Assembly: GCA_020161935.1 (NCBI GenBank)
Contig: JAIUNI010000005.1
Location: 1-64,000, forward strand
Source of the DNA: Chloroflexota bacterium
Lineage (GTDB): Bacteria; Chloroflexota; Anaerolineae; Aggregatilineales; Phototrophicaceae
Direction of reading: 5' to 3'
Length of the DNA stretch: 64,000 nucleotides
A program made the position numbers and the translations under genes. Within the stretch, counting starts at the first letter, position 1. Each line of letters opens with the position of its first letter. The notes under the pieces were generated by a model. That model had not been told where the DNA came from, did not search any database, and saw nothing but the letters and a program-made list of their open reading frames with translations. Below, piece after piece: positions 15,831 through 25,179 of the stretch.

Positions 15831-17042
15831 TTAGCCGATTTCTTTGAGACGGATGCGATAGGGAAAGAGTGAATCCTGAAGTTCGGGGCGCGGCAGGACA
15901 CGAACGAAGTATTCACGCCCCATCAGCGATTCAAGCAAGTCGAGCGGGAACATATCGGCGACAATGGGATATTGGCTGCGGTGGGCAGACATGGCGGCAA
16001 TTTTTTGGGCGATGTGGGCGGTGACATCAATGCAGTGGGTCGCCGAGCCGGTATCGACAGGTAGTAAGTCGTGAGCAGCGGAACGGTCTGCTCCCGCGAC
16101 CAGTACGGCATTACTGCCGCGCCCACCGAAGGCAATGGCATCACTGGTAGACATCACCAGACAGGTTACATCATCAAGGGCAACGACGTGGGCATTACGC
16201 GGCTGCTGGCGGGCTAGCCCCTGTTCCCCAAAGAACGTACCCGCGCCAACTTTTTTGACGACCTGTAGCGTGCCATCAGCGGCTTCTTTAATGATTTCGG
16301 CATGACCTGACAAGATGAGATAGAGGTCTTTGGCGACTTCGCCCTGCTCGATGATATAAAAGCCACTGGGATACCAGCTTACGTCGATGCGATCATTGGC
16401 GTAGTGGAGCAGGGTTGTCTCCTCGGCAAAGAGCAGCAGCGCACGGGCGAATTCAGCGGGTTCATATTTGCGATAGGCTTCGGTTTCCTGACTATGGACG
16501 AGCCAGTTTGACAGCTTACTGAGCATCAAAACCGAGTTTTTCGGGAAGTAGCTGTGGTAGAGATAGGCGGGACTGTGCGATTTGAGGCCGCTGGCGATTT
16601 GCGCGGGGAAGTTATCGCTGTTACTGGCGAGGGTACAGGCGATGGTGACTGCTTCGCCGATGACGATATGATCGGGATGACCGTATGCGCCATCCGGCCC
16701 GAAGGTAATGACGACATCGGGCTTGAACTCGCGGATGATTTTGGTGACGTGTTCTACGAGGATGTTAATGTCCATGTCTTTGAGTGTACCGTCGCCGTAA
16801 TCCAAGCAACTGGCGACCTGTGCGCCTAGCTGCTGGCAGGAGGTTTGGAGTTCGGCAGCGCGAACGGTGCCGAGGGTGCGGCGGGTGGCGATGCGGGCAT
16901 CACGGATTTGACCCGCGTCGCCCTTGGTGGCGGAGACGACCATGACTTGAGCGCCGCTCGCGACATATTTGGCAATCGTGCCGCCCGCACAAAAGACTTC
17001 ATCATCAGGGTGTGCGAACACGCATAATAAGCGAGGCGACAT
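15831..17042 (-). CDS. PIG-L family deacetylase with an internal cyclic-nucleotide-binding domain
   Basis: 403 residues. The N-terminal half is a PIG-L/MshB zinc deacetylase: AHPDDEVFCAGG (residues ~10-21) and FGPDGAYGHPDH (~113-124) supply the metal and catalytic residues for N-acetylglucosaminyl-type amide hydrolysis. From ~205 to ~290 there is a cyclic-nucleotide-binding domain (GFYIIEQGEVAKDLYLILSG, GAGTFFGEQGLARQQPRNAH). The PIG-L C-terminal segment then resumes (HCIDVTAHIAQKIAAMSAHRSQ). The sensor domain is therefore inserted in the enzyme rather than appended, suggesting cNMP-gated deacetylase activity. Substrate unknown. Confidence 0.85.
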   Translation of the reverse strand: MSPRLLCVFAHPDDEVFCAGGTIAKYVASGAQVMVVSATKGDAGQIRDARIATRRTLGTVRAAELQTSCQQLGAQVASCLDYGDGTLKDMDINILVEHVTKIIREFKPDVVITFGPDGAYGHPDHIVIGEAVTIACTLASNSDNFPAQIASGLKSHSPAYLYHSYFPKNSVLMLSKLSNWLVHSQETEAYRKYEPAEFARALLLFAEETTLLHYANDRIDVSWYPSGFYIIEQGEVAKDLYLILSGHAEIIKEAADGTLQVVKKVGAGTFFGEQGLARQQPRNAHVVALDDVTCLVMSTSDAIAFGGRGSNAVLVAGADRSAAHDLLPVDTGSATHCIDVTAHIAQKIAAMSAHRSQYPIVADMFPLDLLESLMGREYFVRVLPRPELQDSLFPYRIRLKEIG

Positions 17043-17171
17043 GAGACATCATCCATCGGGTAAAAATAGGTTTATGATGCCAGTATAACGTATATCAATT
17101 TTAAAAGGGTATTGGGCTTTCGGCGGAGGGAATGGGTAAACCGCGTCTTGCTAATCTTCTTGGCTAGCACC

Positions 17172-17240
17172 GCCAGATGCTCAAGCATCCGGCTCCCTAT
17201 TCCGGCAGGAAGGAGGCTAAAGCCCCCTCTGACCTGCCGG
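17172..17240. repeat. Two adjacent hairpins between chaB and the PIG-L gene
   Basis: Stem 1 is gccagatgct / agcatccggc (17172-17193). Stem 2 is ccggcagg / cctgccgg (17202-17240) with an inner ggct/agcc. No U-run follows, so they look like an intergenic palindromic repeat unit rather than a simple terminator. The rest of 17043-17345 holds nothing recognisable. Confidence 0.55.
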
Positions 17241-17345
17241 GAAACTTAACTTGCTGCGACCATTAGCCATCAAAAGGCGATTATTCTGTACTTCGCGATA
17301 TTGAATTAACGTGCGAGGTGCAGCGCCCATACAGGAGGTTTGTGG

Positions 17346-17588
17346 CTAGACGCTGGTGGGTTTGGGTTCCCATTTACCGGTTTTGATGTTCTTGTGGTAG
17401 ACATTTTTGACGGCTGCCCACGCGACTTTGTGGGCGGTTTCCTCGCGGGTGGCATCACCCCGGCGGTCGCTTTTGCTTTTATATTCGTCCCAAGCGTTGT
17501 TATAGGCCGCCAGATAGATTTCCTGCCCATGTTTGGGGAGGTAATCGGTGACTGCACCGGGCAGGTCACTTATATTTCTGAATGGCAT
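17346..17588 (-). CDS. ChaB family protein
   Basis: 80 residues, full length for ChaB. The conserved blocks are nearly all present: NISDLPGAVTDYLPKHGQEI, AYNNAWDEYK, RRGDATREETAHKVAWAAVK, and a C-terminal GKW. ChaB is a small cytosolic protein linked to cation transport regulation in E. coli, though its mechanism is poorly defined; no chaA is next to it. GGAGA lies 6 bases before the ATG. The Rieske gene ends 44 bases upstream on the same strand. Confidence 0.9.
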   Translation of the reverse strand: MPFRNISDLPGAVTDYLPKHGQEIYLAAYNNAWDEYKSKSDRRGDATREETAHKVAWAAVKNVYHKNIKTGKWEPKPTSV

Positions 17589-17632
17589 GTTACTTCTCCT
17601 TACTTATCTGACGTTTGACGCGGATGCAGGCA

Positions 17633-18610
17633 CTAGGCGTTTTCATCCGCAGCTTGTTGATTATTTTGACTGCTTGACCCTTCGGATTCGATAGGAGATT
17701 CGTCCATGCCCAAGCGCCAACGGCGAATTTCAATTTGACCCTCGCGAACGCGGGTTTCGAAATGCGGTTGTTCATATGTGGCGGGGCCGTGAACCACATG
17801 CCCATCTTGAAGATCGAATACGGATTTGTGCCACGGACATTCGACGCAGCCGTCTTGCAATGTGCCTTCTTCGAGCGGGCCACCGGCGTGGCTGCAAACG
17901 GCGCTGATGGCCGAGATTTTGCGGTTGTGTTTGTAGAGCAGAACCGGATAACCTTCGACATCGACCCGATGAAGGGTGCCTGATACGAGTTCCCCGGCGG
18001 GAAGCGTGGGTGTCCAGTCGTCCGCGATTTTCTTTTCAGGCGTGTGGTTGACCCCGACGCGGCGATGATAAACCAGATCACCACCGAGCCATGAGGCAAA
18101 CGTCATCAGTCCTAATCCGAGAACTGCGAAGTAGAAGCCGGATAATTGGTTACCTTTCGCCCGTACGCGCACCGAGCGCCAGAAGAAAAACAGCGCGACC
18201 GAATTGATGATGCCATGTGCAGCAGCGTGTCCAGCCGCATTCTGCTTGATACCGGAAAAATCGGTTATACCCGCGAGGGCAGTGGGTACAGCAGAAATCG
18301 TGCCGAGGGCGATCAGGCGGTTGGCGGCTTTTTGGGAGGTACGCGAGCGAGTCAGTAAGCCAAGAAAGTCGAACAGCACGCCGAGCGTCCAACTGCCGAT
18401 GGTGATGTCGGTCAAGATGGGGTGCAGGGGGTGACCGACCTGCTTGCCGTGAAGGACATCAGCGACTTCGCGTCCTTCTTCACCCTGCGCGAAGATGGCT
18501 TCCTGAATTTTTCGTGAGACTTCTTTGCTGCGCTGCTGGAAGCCGGGATAGTTTTCAACGAATTGATCAACTTGAGCGCGTAATTGTTGGGGTATCGACA
18601 CGGATGACAT
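17633..18610 (-). CDS. DUF2231 membrane protein fused to a Rieske [2Fe-2S] domain
   Basis: 325 residues. Residues ~50-190 form a DUF2231-type four-helix membrane domain (GHPLHPILTDITIGSWTLGV, a histidine-rich first helix, and later TM segments). Residues ~205-300 are a Rieske domain with cluster ligands CSHAGG (C-x-H) and CPWHKS (C-x2-H). The His-rich motif in the membrane part hints at haem binding, so it may be a small membrane electron-transfer protein. The acidic Ser/Gln-rich tail is probably disordered. Confidence 0.87.
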   Translation of the reverse strand: MSSVSIPQQLRAQVDQFVENYPGFQQRSKEVSRKIQEAIFAQGEEGREVADVLHGKQVGHPLHPILTDITIGSWTLGVLFDFLGLLTRSRTSQKAANRLIALGTISAVPTALAGITDFSGIKQNAAGHAAAHGIINSVALFFFWRSVRVRAKGNQLSGFYFAVLGLGLMTFASWLGGDLVYHRRVGVNHTPEKKIADDWTPTLPAGELVSGTLHRVDVEGYPVLLYKHNRKISAISAVCSHAGGPLEEGTLQDGCVECPWHKSVFDLQDGHVVHGPATYEQPHFETRVREGQIEIRRWRLGMDESPIESEGSSSQNNQQAADENA

Positions 18611-18777
18611 CCTTTAGAACCACAGAATTGGTGGATCATGCGTGTAGCATAAAAGATGACAGGCGAAACCACATAAAGCACCCGGCCTATTTGGGGGTAG
18701 TGCTAGTGGGTGAAAATTGGGAGTAGTTATCAGTTGTCAGTGGAAAGGCAGTATTTACAAATTAAGTGGTGTTTAAA

Positions 18778-18814
18778 CCCTCACCCCTAGCCCCTCTCCC
18801 TCAGGGCGAGGGGA
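18778..18814 (+). repeat. REP-like palindromic element, copy B
   Basis: ccctcacccctagcccctc followed by a tccctcagggcgagggga hairpin, the same family as 67-102, 35681-35720 and 39803-39843. It lies between the Rieske gene start and the 3' end of the membrane-protein gene. The remainder of 18611-18859 has only short stutter sequence and ttacaaattaag, a word also found inside the 42.9 kb MITE. Confidence 0.7.
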
Positions 18815-18859
18815 ACCATACGGGGGGCACGACCCTCCCGTACGGCGGATGTTGTGGAG

Positions 18860-20266
18860 TTAGACGATGGGTGGGGTGGCGGTGGTGATGAATATGGTGA
18901 CGAAGGCGAGGACGGCGACGAGTGTACCGAGGCCGATGGCAAAGACGCGGCCACCTTGTACAGCCGTTTCGGTATCAGCGGTGTATTGGGCGTGGGTACG
19001 CAGCCAAATGCCGAGGTGAGCGCCGGCGTAACTGATGGCGATGCCCATAATGAGGCCGAATACGAGCATGAGGGGTAACGTTTCGGCGTTGAAGCGCGGG
19101 TAGATCATGATCTGGGTGGTGATGAACGCGCCGACGGTGAGCGTGGCGAGTACGATGGCAACCGCAGCGCCGAGCAGGGTTGCTGACGTGGATGGCTGGC
19201 GCAAGCGGAAGGCGTACCACAGGTCGAGGGCGATCAGCGGTGGGAGCAGGATGAGGTGGGTTTTGAAGCTGAGGCTGGCGGGCGGTGGCATGGCGTTTAG
19301 GCCGACGAGCAGCACGATGCGGGCGAGCAAGCAGGTGAGGCCGACGAGCGTGGCGGCACCGACAACGCGGGTGGTATGGAGAGCGACCATGCCCACGAAG
19401 GCGGCGATGGTAATGACGACAACGGGGTAAAGCCATTCGGGACGCTGCCAAAAGGCATCTGACGTTTGACCGATGCCGATGGATTGCAGGTTTTCCCACT
19501 CGGTTGTGCCGAACTGCGTGAGCATGAGGATGACGAGGGCAAGCAGACCGATGACCAAGACTTCCTGAAGGCGGAGACCCCGTAAGAAACGCCAAGAGGC
19601 AGCAGGCACACAGGACAACTGCACAGCAACGGCGACCATCATCACGGAGACGAGGCCAATTGCCAGCATGAGGTGGGGCAAGCTCCACGCGGTCAGGTCG
19701 ATGCCGTAAAGTTCATGCCACAAGGGATCGAGGGGCGTGACGACGACTTGAAAGCCACAAGCCAACGCGAGTAAGCCCAAGATTGGTTCGGCACGGAACC
19801 GCTGACGCATGTCGCCGCGACCTTGCATGATGGGCCACAACCCGACGAAGGCGAACAGGGCGACGAGGCCGATACTGATATAAATGAGGATATGTGGTCG
19901 CCAGAAGAAATCATCGACGGCTGCGCCAACGCCGTAGGTGCGGTGCCAGACCTCGTCCCAGAGTGCGCCGATACTAAAGAGCAGTCCGCTAATCAACATG
20001 AGGACGCTGATGGTTTGGCGGGTTGAGGTGGAACGCGCGGCGGGTTTGATGACGCGATTGGCGGGCATGGGCGACAGATACAGCCACCAGACGGCGGCAC
20101 CAAAAATGATAATGACCGCGATAAGGATGCCAACACCGAGGTACAGCAGCGGCCCGACGGTGGCCGAGCCGCCCCAATGCACGAGCGCGAGCAAGACGAC
20201 TACCGCGCCGAGGGTAGCGAGCAGGGTTGAGAGTCGGGATTGATTGCGCTGCCAGAAGTCGATCAT
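18860..20266 (-). CDS. Polytopic membrane protein with a duplicated WH-x2-YG...PH motif
   Basis: 468 residues, about eleven hydrophobic segments, no named family recognised. Two internal repeats stand out: DEVWHRTYG...WRPH (D104, W107-H108, Y111-G112, P124-H125) and DPLWHELYG...SLPH (D180, W183-H184, Y187-G188, P197-H198). Paired His residues at the ends of membrane helices suggest a metal or haem site inside the bilayer; this is inference. The start ATG overlaps the TGA stop of the upstream gene at 20266 (ATGA), so the two are translationally coupled. Confidence 0.75.
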   Translation of the reverse strand: MIDFWQRNQSRLSTLLATLGAVVVLLALVHWGGSATVGPLLYLGVGILIAVIIIFGAAVWWLYLSPMPANRVIKPAARSTSTRQTISVLMLISGLLFSIGALWDEVWHRTYGVGAAVDDFFWRPHILIYISIGLVALFAFVGLWPIMQGRGDMRQRFRAEPILGLLALACGFQVVVTPLDPLWHELYGIDLTAWSLPHLMLAIGLVSVMMVAVAVQLSCVPAASWRFLRGLRLQEVLVIGLLALVILMLTQFGTTEWENLQSIGIGQTSDAFWQRPEWLYPVVVITIAAFVGMVALHTTRVVGAATLVGLTCLLARIVLLVGLNAMPPPASLSFKTHLILLPPLIALDLWYAFRLRQPSTSATLLGAAVAIVLATLTVGAFITTQIMIYPRFNAETLPLMLVFGLIMGIAISYAGAHLGIWLRTHAQYTADTETAVQGGRVFAIGLGTLVAVLAFVTIFITTATPPIV

Positions 20267-21075
20267 TATGAGCTTCCTTGTGGGAGTGAAGGCGAGTCGA
20301 TCATGGTATCAAGAATCAGTTGATATGAGGCTGGTGTGATGGCAGCCGGGCCTTTGAGCGGGTTTTCCATGAGTGAGGTGAAGTAGATGACGACCGCCAC
20401 GAGCAGGGCATAGCAAACGATGAGCATGATATGAAGGCGAACGTTGGGGACGTAGAAGAAGTACGTGACAAAGATGGTTAGAACAGCACCGCCGAGGATA
20501 ATGAGCCACAAGATAGACGGTAGCGCAGTATCCACAAAGTCGATGCGCTGACGGCGGAGGGTGATGAAGTTGTTGTACTGACCGAAGGCTTCTTCGTGGA
20601 TGACTTTTTGGCCTTCGGTAACGGGTTCAAACTGTAAGAGTTTATCCTGAAAGCGGTTGATAATTTCGACACTGCCTGCAACAACCTGCCCTTCTTTTTG
20701 AGCAGGCCATGACGTGTTGATAACGAAGGTCAGGTAGTCGGCAAGATCAGCGCGGAGTTCATCACGGAGGGGCTGCGGGTAGCCGCCAACATCGCGGTAG
20801 AGCGCACCAACCGAAGCGGCTTCGGCGGAGATGATCTCGACGGCGCGGGTGTAGTTTTCCCAGTTGGCGACGGTGATGAGGCCGAGGGCGATGCCGTAGA
20901 AGGCGGCGATGGCCGCGGCGTAGAACTGAACCGTGTCGTCGGTTTCATCCGAGATGCCGAAGTGATGGCGGATGTAGCGGCGGGTGACGAGCAAGCCGCT
21001 GACCGCGAGGGCGACGGTGATGAGGATGACGAGCAGCAGCGAGACGGCGATGGGCAGATCATTTAACGGCTGCAT
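20266..21075 (-). CDS. DUF4239-like (bestrophin-like) membrane protein
   Basis: 269 residues. There are two N-terminal TM segments (AVSLLLVILITVALAVSGLL; AAAIAAFYGIALGLITVANW), a cytoplasmic helical region (SAEAASVGALYRDVGGYP, ELRADLADYLTFVI), and two C-terminal TM segments. The NWENYTRA...SAEAASVGALYRD pattern is typical of DUF4239 proteins. Function unknown. First gene of a two-gene unit with the polytopic protein at 18860-20266; transcribed away from the patatin gene. Confidence 0.75.
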   Translation of the reverse strand: MQPLNDLPIAVSLLLVILITVALAVSGLLVTRRYIRHHFGISDETDDTVQFYAAAIAAFYGIALGLITVANWENYTRAVEIISAEAASVGALYRDVGGYPQPLRDELRADLADYLTFVINTSWPAQKEGQVVAGSVEIINRFQDKLLQFEPVTEGQKVIHEEAFGQYNNFITLRRQRIDFVDTALPSILWLIILGGAVLTIFVTYFFYVPNVRLHIMLIVCYALLVAVVIYFTSLMENPLKGPAAITPASYQLILDTMIDSPSLPQGSS

Positions 21076-21236
21076 GATTTACTTTCGTCAGGTTCGATAG
21101 GTGTCAGCGGTGTGCTGTTTCATTATAGATGAAGTAAGCGCATTTGGCGGTGGGATGTGTAGTTGCAATGATGTTTCAATCACCACTATAATTTCGGCGC
21201 ACTGAGTATTCATTATTCTAACGCAGGATATAAGTT

Positions 21237-23441
21237 ATGACCGCTGATGTTTATAACGATCAAAAGGACACACGTTTAGATGCGGCACAGCAAAATTTAG
21301 CCCTCATTGAAACACGCATCACGTATGTCCTTTCTCACTTGCAGGCGGCGGTGAAGCTGCTGCTGAACCGGCAAAGCGCGGATGATTTGATCGTATGGGA
21401 TGCGGAACTGCGTGACCGGTTGGTGATTGATGATTTTGAGACTCATATTAAACACTGGCAGTTTTTGATACCGAATGATCTTGACCAACTGGCGATGTTG
21501 GCGCATATGCTGATGACAAAATATCCTTTTAACATCAATAAGTATCCCCAATTAGCAACCCACCTTCGCCTAAAAGATTATGAATTGCAGCGCACATACT
21601 TTGCTTTGTTCAGGCGAGACCTACTGCTGCAACCGCCCGAAGTGGCGCGCCGTACCACTATGCCGAATACGGTTAATAAGTTGACGGACTTCTTGTTAAG
21701 CAACGATGTGGGTACCCAGCTTGAATGGTGCTTACTGCGGCGGGGCGAAACTTTGTTTTACCAAGGCGATGAGGGTGACAGCTTGTATGTGGTTATGGAG
21801 GGCTTGGTGCGTGTGAGCGCACATGCTGGCGGTGAGGAACGCCTGCTTCTGGAGTTAGGACGTGGCGAGATCATGGGTGAGATAGCGCTGCTAACGGGTG
21901 ATAAGCGCAGCGCGACCGTTTACGCGGTGCGTGATACCCAGCTTTGCAAACTTTCCAAAGCAGGTTTTGAATTCCTTATCAAAAAATATCCGATTGTGAT
22001 GATGCAAATTTCGGTGCAAATGGCGCACCGAATGAATCGTCAAGACCCACGGCAGACACCGTTTATCCGACCGGTGATGTTGACGGTGCTTCCACTTACA
22101 GGCGGAACACAGGCGTTTGTGTCGCGTTTAGTGGATACGCTAACGCAGTTTGGTTCGACAGCGCATTTTAACCGCGAACGCATCAGCCTTATGTACCACA
22201 ACAGCCACGCGAACAGCCGCTTAAATGAACACATCGACGATTATGAATTCGTTGCATGGTTAAACAGCCAAGCGGCGCAATATCAGTATGTGGTTTATGA
22301 GACCGACACGGAGATGAGCAGTTGGACTCAACGCTGTATCGAACAGACTGACCGTATCCTGCTGGTGGCACAGGCAGACGAGCAACCAAGCATGAGTTCG
22401 ATTGAACATGCGCTGCGGCAGCAGGACACCAAGTTGGTCGCGCCAGCGGAATTGGTGCTGCTGCACGCTGACCAGAAGCGGCGACCAAGCGGTACGGACG
22501 GCTGGCTGAAGTCGCGTAATGTGGTACGGCATCATCACGTACCGCTGGATACGAATGCGGGTATTGAACGGCTGGTACGGTTTTTGCGCGGCAAGGCAGT
22601 GGGCTTGGTGTTCGGTGGTGGCGGGGTGCGCGGTTCGGCACACGTGGGTGCAATTCAGGCGCTGAATGAGGCTGGTATTCGGGCGGATTTCGTCGGCGGG
22701 ACGAGCGTGGGTTCTGTGGCGGCGACGCAATATGCACTGGAGTGGAGTGTCGAAAAGATGCTGCGGGATTCCGAGGATTATCTCGCGAGTACCCATGTGC
22801 TGCTGGACTACACGTTTCCGTTTGTGGCGCTGGCGGCGGCGCAGCGGGTGAACCACGGACTGACCAAGCTGTACGAGGATATACGGCTGGAGGATTTGTG
22901 GATCAACTGCTTCTGTGTGAGTACGAACTTATCCAACAGGCAGATTCGCATCCATAAGGACGGCTTAATCCGGCGAGCGGTACGAGCAAGTATTTCGCTG
23001 CCGGGGATTTACCCACCGGTGCTGGATGACAACGGTGACTTTTTAGTGGACGGCGGTCTGATTAACAATGTGCCTGTGGACATCATGAAGCTGGCTGTGG
23101 ACGGCGGAACGGTGATCGCGGTGGATGTGGGGCAGGAACAAGGATGGGGAACGGATTATGAATTCGGGGACAGTGTTTCCGGCTGGCGTGTACTGCTGAA
23201 CCGCATCAACCCTTTTGTGAAAACGAAAGCGTATCCTTCAATCTTTTCAACTATTCTACGGTCAGCCACCATTGGTAATGATGCCGCTGTGGAGGGGAAG
23301 GCGGCTTACATTGATTTGTACTTGAAGCCGCCTGTTGACCATTTTGGACTATTTTCCGCGAATGCATATCAGTCGATTTATGAACTGGGTTATAACCACG
23401 CTGTAACCAAAATCAAAGAATGGAACGATGCAAAGGTTTGA
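21237..23441 (+). CDS. Cyclic-nucleotide-binding domain / patatin-like phospholipase
   Basis: 734 residues. A helical N-terminus (~1-140) is followed by a cyclic-nucleotide-binding domain (~145-270: LFYQGDEGDSLYVVMEGLVR, LGRGEIMGEIALLTGDKRSA), a middle segment (~280-445), then a patatin domain: VFGGGGVRGSAHVGAI (oxyanion loop), GGTSVGS (nucleophile Ser) and DGGLINNVP (catalytic Asp). The layout mirrors neuropathy-target-esterase-type lysophospholipases. It probably cleaves membrane lysophospholipids under cNMP control. Isolated gene between two minus-strand units. Confidence 0.88.
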   Translation: MTADVYNDQKDTRLDAAQQNLALIETRITYVLSHLQAAVKLLLNRQSADDLIVWDAELRDRLVIDDFETHIKHWQFLIPNDLDQLAMLAHMLMTKYPFNINKYPQLATHLRLKDYELQRTYFALFRRDLLLQPPEVARRTTMPNTVNKLTDFLLSNDVGTQLEWCLLRRGETLFYQGDEGDSLYVVMEGLVRVSAHAGGEERLLLELGRGEIMGEIALLTGDKRSATVYAVRDTQLCKLSKAGFEFLIKKYPIVMMQISVQMAHRMNRQDPRQTPFIRPVMLTVLPLTGGTQAFVSRLVDTLTQFGSTAHFNRERISLMYHNSHANSRLNEHIDDYEFVAWLNSQAAQYQYVVYETDTEMSSWTQRCIEQTDRILLVAQADEQPSMSSIEHALRQQDTKLVAPAELVLLHADQKRRPSGTDGWLKSRNVVRHHHVPLDTNAGIERLVRFLRGKAVGLVFGGGGVRGSAHVGAIQALNEAGIRADFVGGTSVGSVAATQYALEWSVEKMLRDSEDYLASTHVLLDYTFPFVALAAAQRVNHGLTKLYEDIRLEDLWINCFCVSTNLSNRQIRIHKDGLIRRAVRASISLPGIYPPVLDDNGDFLVDGGLINNVPVDIMKLAVDGGTVIAVDVGQEQGWGTDYEFGDSVSGWRVLLNRINPFVKTKAYPSIFSTILRSATIGNDAAVEGKAAYIDLYLKPPVDHFGLFSANAYQSIYELGYNHAVTKIKEWNDAKV

Positions 23442-23459
23442 TCGTTCCTTCGGCTATTG

Positions 23460-25055
23460 TTAGCTGACCGCATCTTTGGTTTTGACTTCGTTGACGATAC
23501 GCCAGATGTCCAGCGGATTGGTGTTTTTGAGCGCGTCCGGCAGCAGTGCGTCAGGCGTATTCTGGAAGGCGACCGGACGCATAAAGCGCTGGATGGCAGT
23601 GTAGCCGACCGAAGTGGTGGCTGGCGCGGTGGTGGCGGGATAGGGGCCGCCGTGCATCTGCGCGTGGACGACTTCAACACCGGTCGGGAAGCCATTCCAT
23701 AGGACACGACCGACTTTTTCGCGCAGGACATCCAGATAGGGTTGAGCGGTGCCGAGATCGGTGGATTCGGCGTGGATGGTGGCGGTTAAGTTGCCATGCA
23801 GGGCGCGGAGGGCGTTGGTGAGTTCTTCCGACGAGGCACAGGTGACAAACAGGGTGACTGGCCCGAAATGCTCGGTTTGGAGGGCAGGATCGGCGATAAA
23901 ATCTGAGCCTGTGGTTTGCAGGACGGTGTTGGCATAGGCAAATGCATCACCGTCAACGACATAACCGCCGGTCAGCGTGTGAACGGCGGGTCGGGATTGG
24001 GTGGACGCGACAGCGTGTTCTAAACCACTTTCGATTTGTTCATTGAGCAGCACACCAGTGGGACGGGCAGCCATTTTGTCGCGGTAGGTGTGGATGAAGG
24101 TTTGCGAATCGGCACTATCGAGCAAAAAGACGAGGCCGGGGTTGGTGCAGAACTGCCCGGAACCCATCGTGGCGGAGGTGACTAGCCCTTCGGCAAGCGT
24201 TTCGGCGCGGGTGGCGAGTGCGTTGGGGAGAATGACGACCGGATTGACGCTGCCCATTTCGGCGTAAACCGGAATAGGGTTCGGGCGTTGGGCGGCGGTG
24301 TCGAAGATGGCACGACCACCACGGAGCGAGCCGGTGAAACCAACGGCTTGCAACAGCGGGTGCTGGATTAACTGCTGTCCGACTTCGACGGATTCCCCTT
24401 GGAGGAGCGAAAACCAGCCAGCGGGGAAGCCAGAGGCGACGATGGCACGGTTGATGGCTTGGGCGAACAACTCGGACGTGGCGGGATGACCGGGGTGTCC
24501 TTTGACGATGACCGGATTACCGGCTGCCCATGCCGAGGCGGTATCACCACCGGCGACGGCGAAGGCGAAGGGGAAGTTGCTGGCGCTGAACACGGCGACC
24601 GGGCCGATGGGGAAGCGCATCCGGCGGATGTCGGGACGCGGGGCGGGCTGACGATCCGGCAAGGCGGTGTCGATGATGGCTTCAACATAGGTGCCTTCGA
24701 GCAGGAGCTTGGCGAAACCCTGCAACTGTCCAGTGGTGCGTCCACGTTCACCGGTGAGGCGCGGCAGGCCAAGACCGGTTTCCATGTCGGCAGTTTGCAA
24801 GAGTTCGTCACCGAGGGCGTTGATTTCGGCGGCGACTGCCTCCAGAAAGCTGGCGAGTTTAATGGCGGAGAAATTGCGCGATTGCTCATACGCATCAGCA
24901 GCGGCGACGACAGCGGCGTGGATTTCTTCGGTGGTGGCGTTGTGGAACTGGACACTGCCAGCCTGCTTGGTGCGCGGATTAACGCTGGTAAAGGTGGCTG
25001 TGCCGAGCTGGCTGGGTTCGCCGGCGATGAAGTTACTACCTGTAAAGTTGGTCAT
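23460..25055 (-). CDS. NADP-dependent aldehyde dehydrogenase, alpha-ketoglutarate-semialdehyde type
   Basis: 531 residues, longer than typical ALDHs and matching the AraE/KGSADH group. The catalytic Cys is in GSGQFCTNPGLVFLL. YAEMGSVNPVVILP replaces the usual EL-GG loop as in that group, and the coenzyme loop is FSASNFPFAFAVAGGD. It would oxidise 2,5-dioxopentanoate to 2-oxoglutarate, the last step of non-phosphorylative pentose/hexarate pathways. The ATG at 25055 is chosen for its GGAGGT; an in-frame ATG at 25094 has none. It faces the SDR gene divergently. Confidence 0.87.
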   Translation of the reverse strand: MTNFTGSNFIAGEPSQLGTATFTSVNPRTKQAGSVQFHNATTEEIHAAVVAAADAYEQSRNFSAIKLASFLEAVAAEINALGDELLQTADMETGLGLPRLTGERGRTTGQLQGFAKLLLEGTYVEAIIDTALPDRQPAPRPDIRRMRFPIGPVAVFSASNFPFAFAVAGGDTASAWAAGNPVIVKGHPGHPATSELFAQAINRAIVASGFPAGWFSLLQGESVEVGQQLIQHPLLQAVGFTGSLRGGRAIFDTAAQRPNPIPVYAEMGSVNPVVILPNALATRAETLAEGLVTSATMGSGQFCTNPGLVFLLDSADSQTFIHTYRDKMAARPTGVLLNEQIESGLEHAVASTQSRPAVHTLTGGYVVDGDAFAYANTVLQTTGSDFIADPALQTEHFGPVTLFVTCASSEELTNALRALHGNLTATIHAESTDLGTAQPYLDVLREKVGRVLWNGFPTGVEVVHAQMHGGPYPATTAPATTSVGYTAIQRFMRPVAFQNTPDALLPDALKNTNPLDIWRIVNEVKTKDAVS

Positions 25056-25179
25056 GGTGACCTCCAATTTGTTATTCAGAAATAAATGATGCACTTTTGG
25101 GGCAAATTCCGCTGGTGGCTATAATACTACCAAATGATAAGCCTTCAAAAATGCGTTTGATTCTTACGGAGTACTGAAT

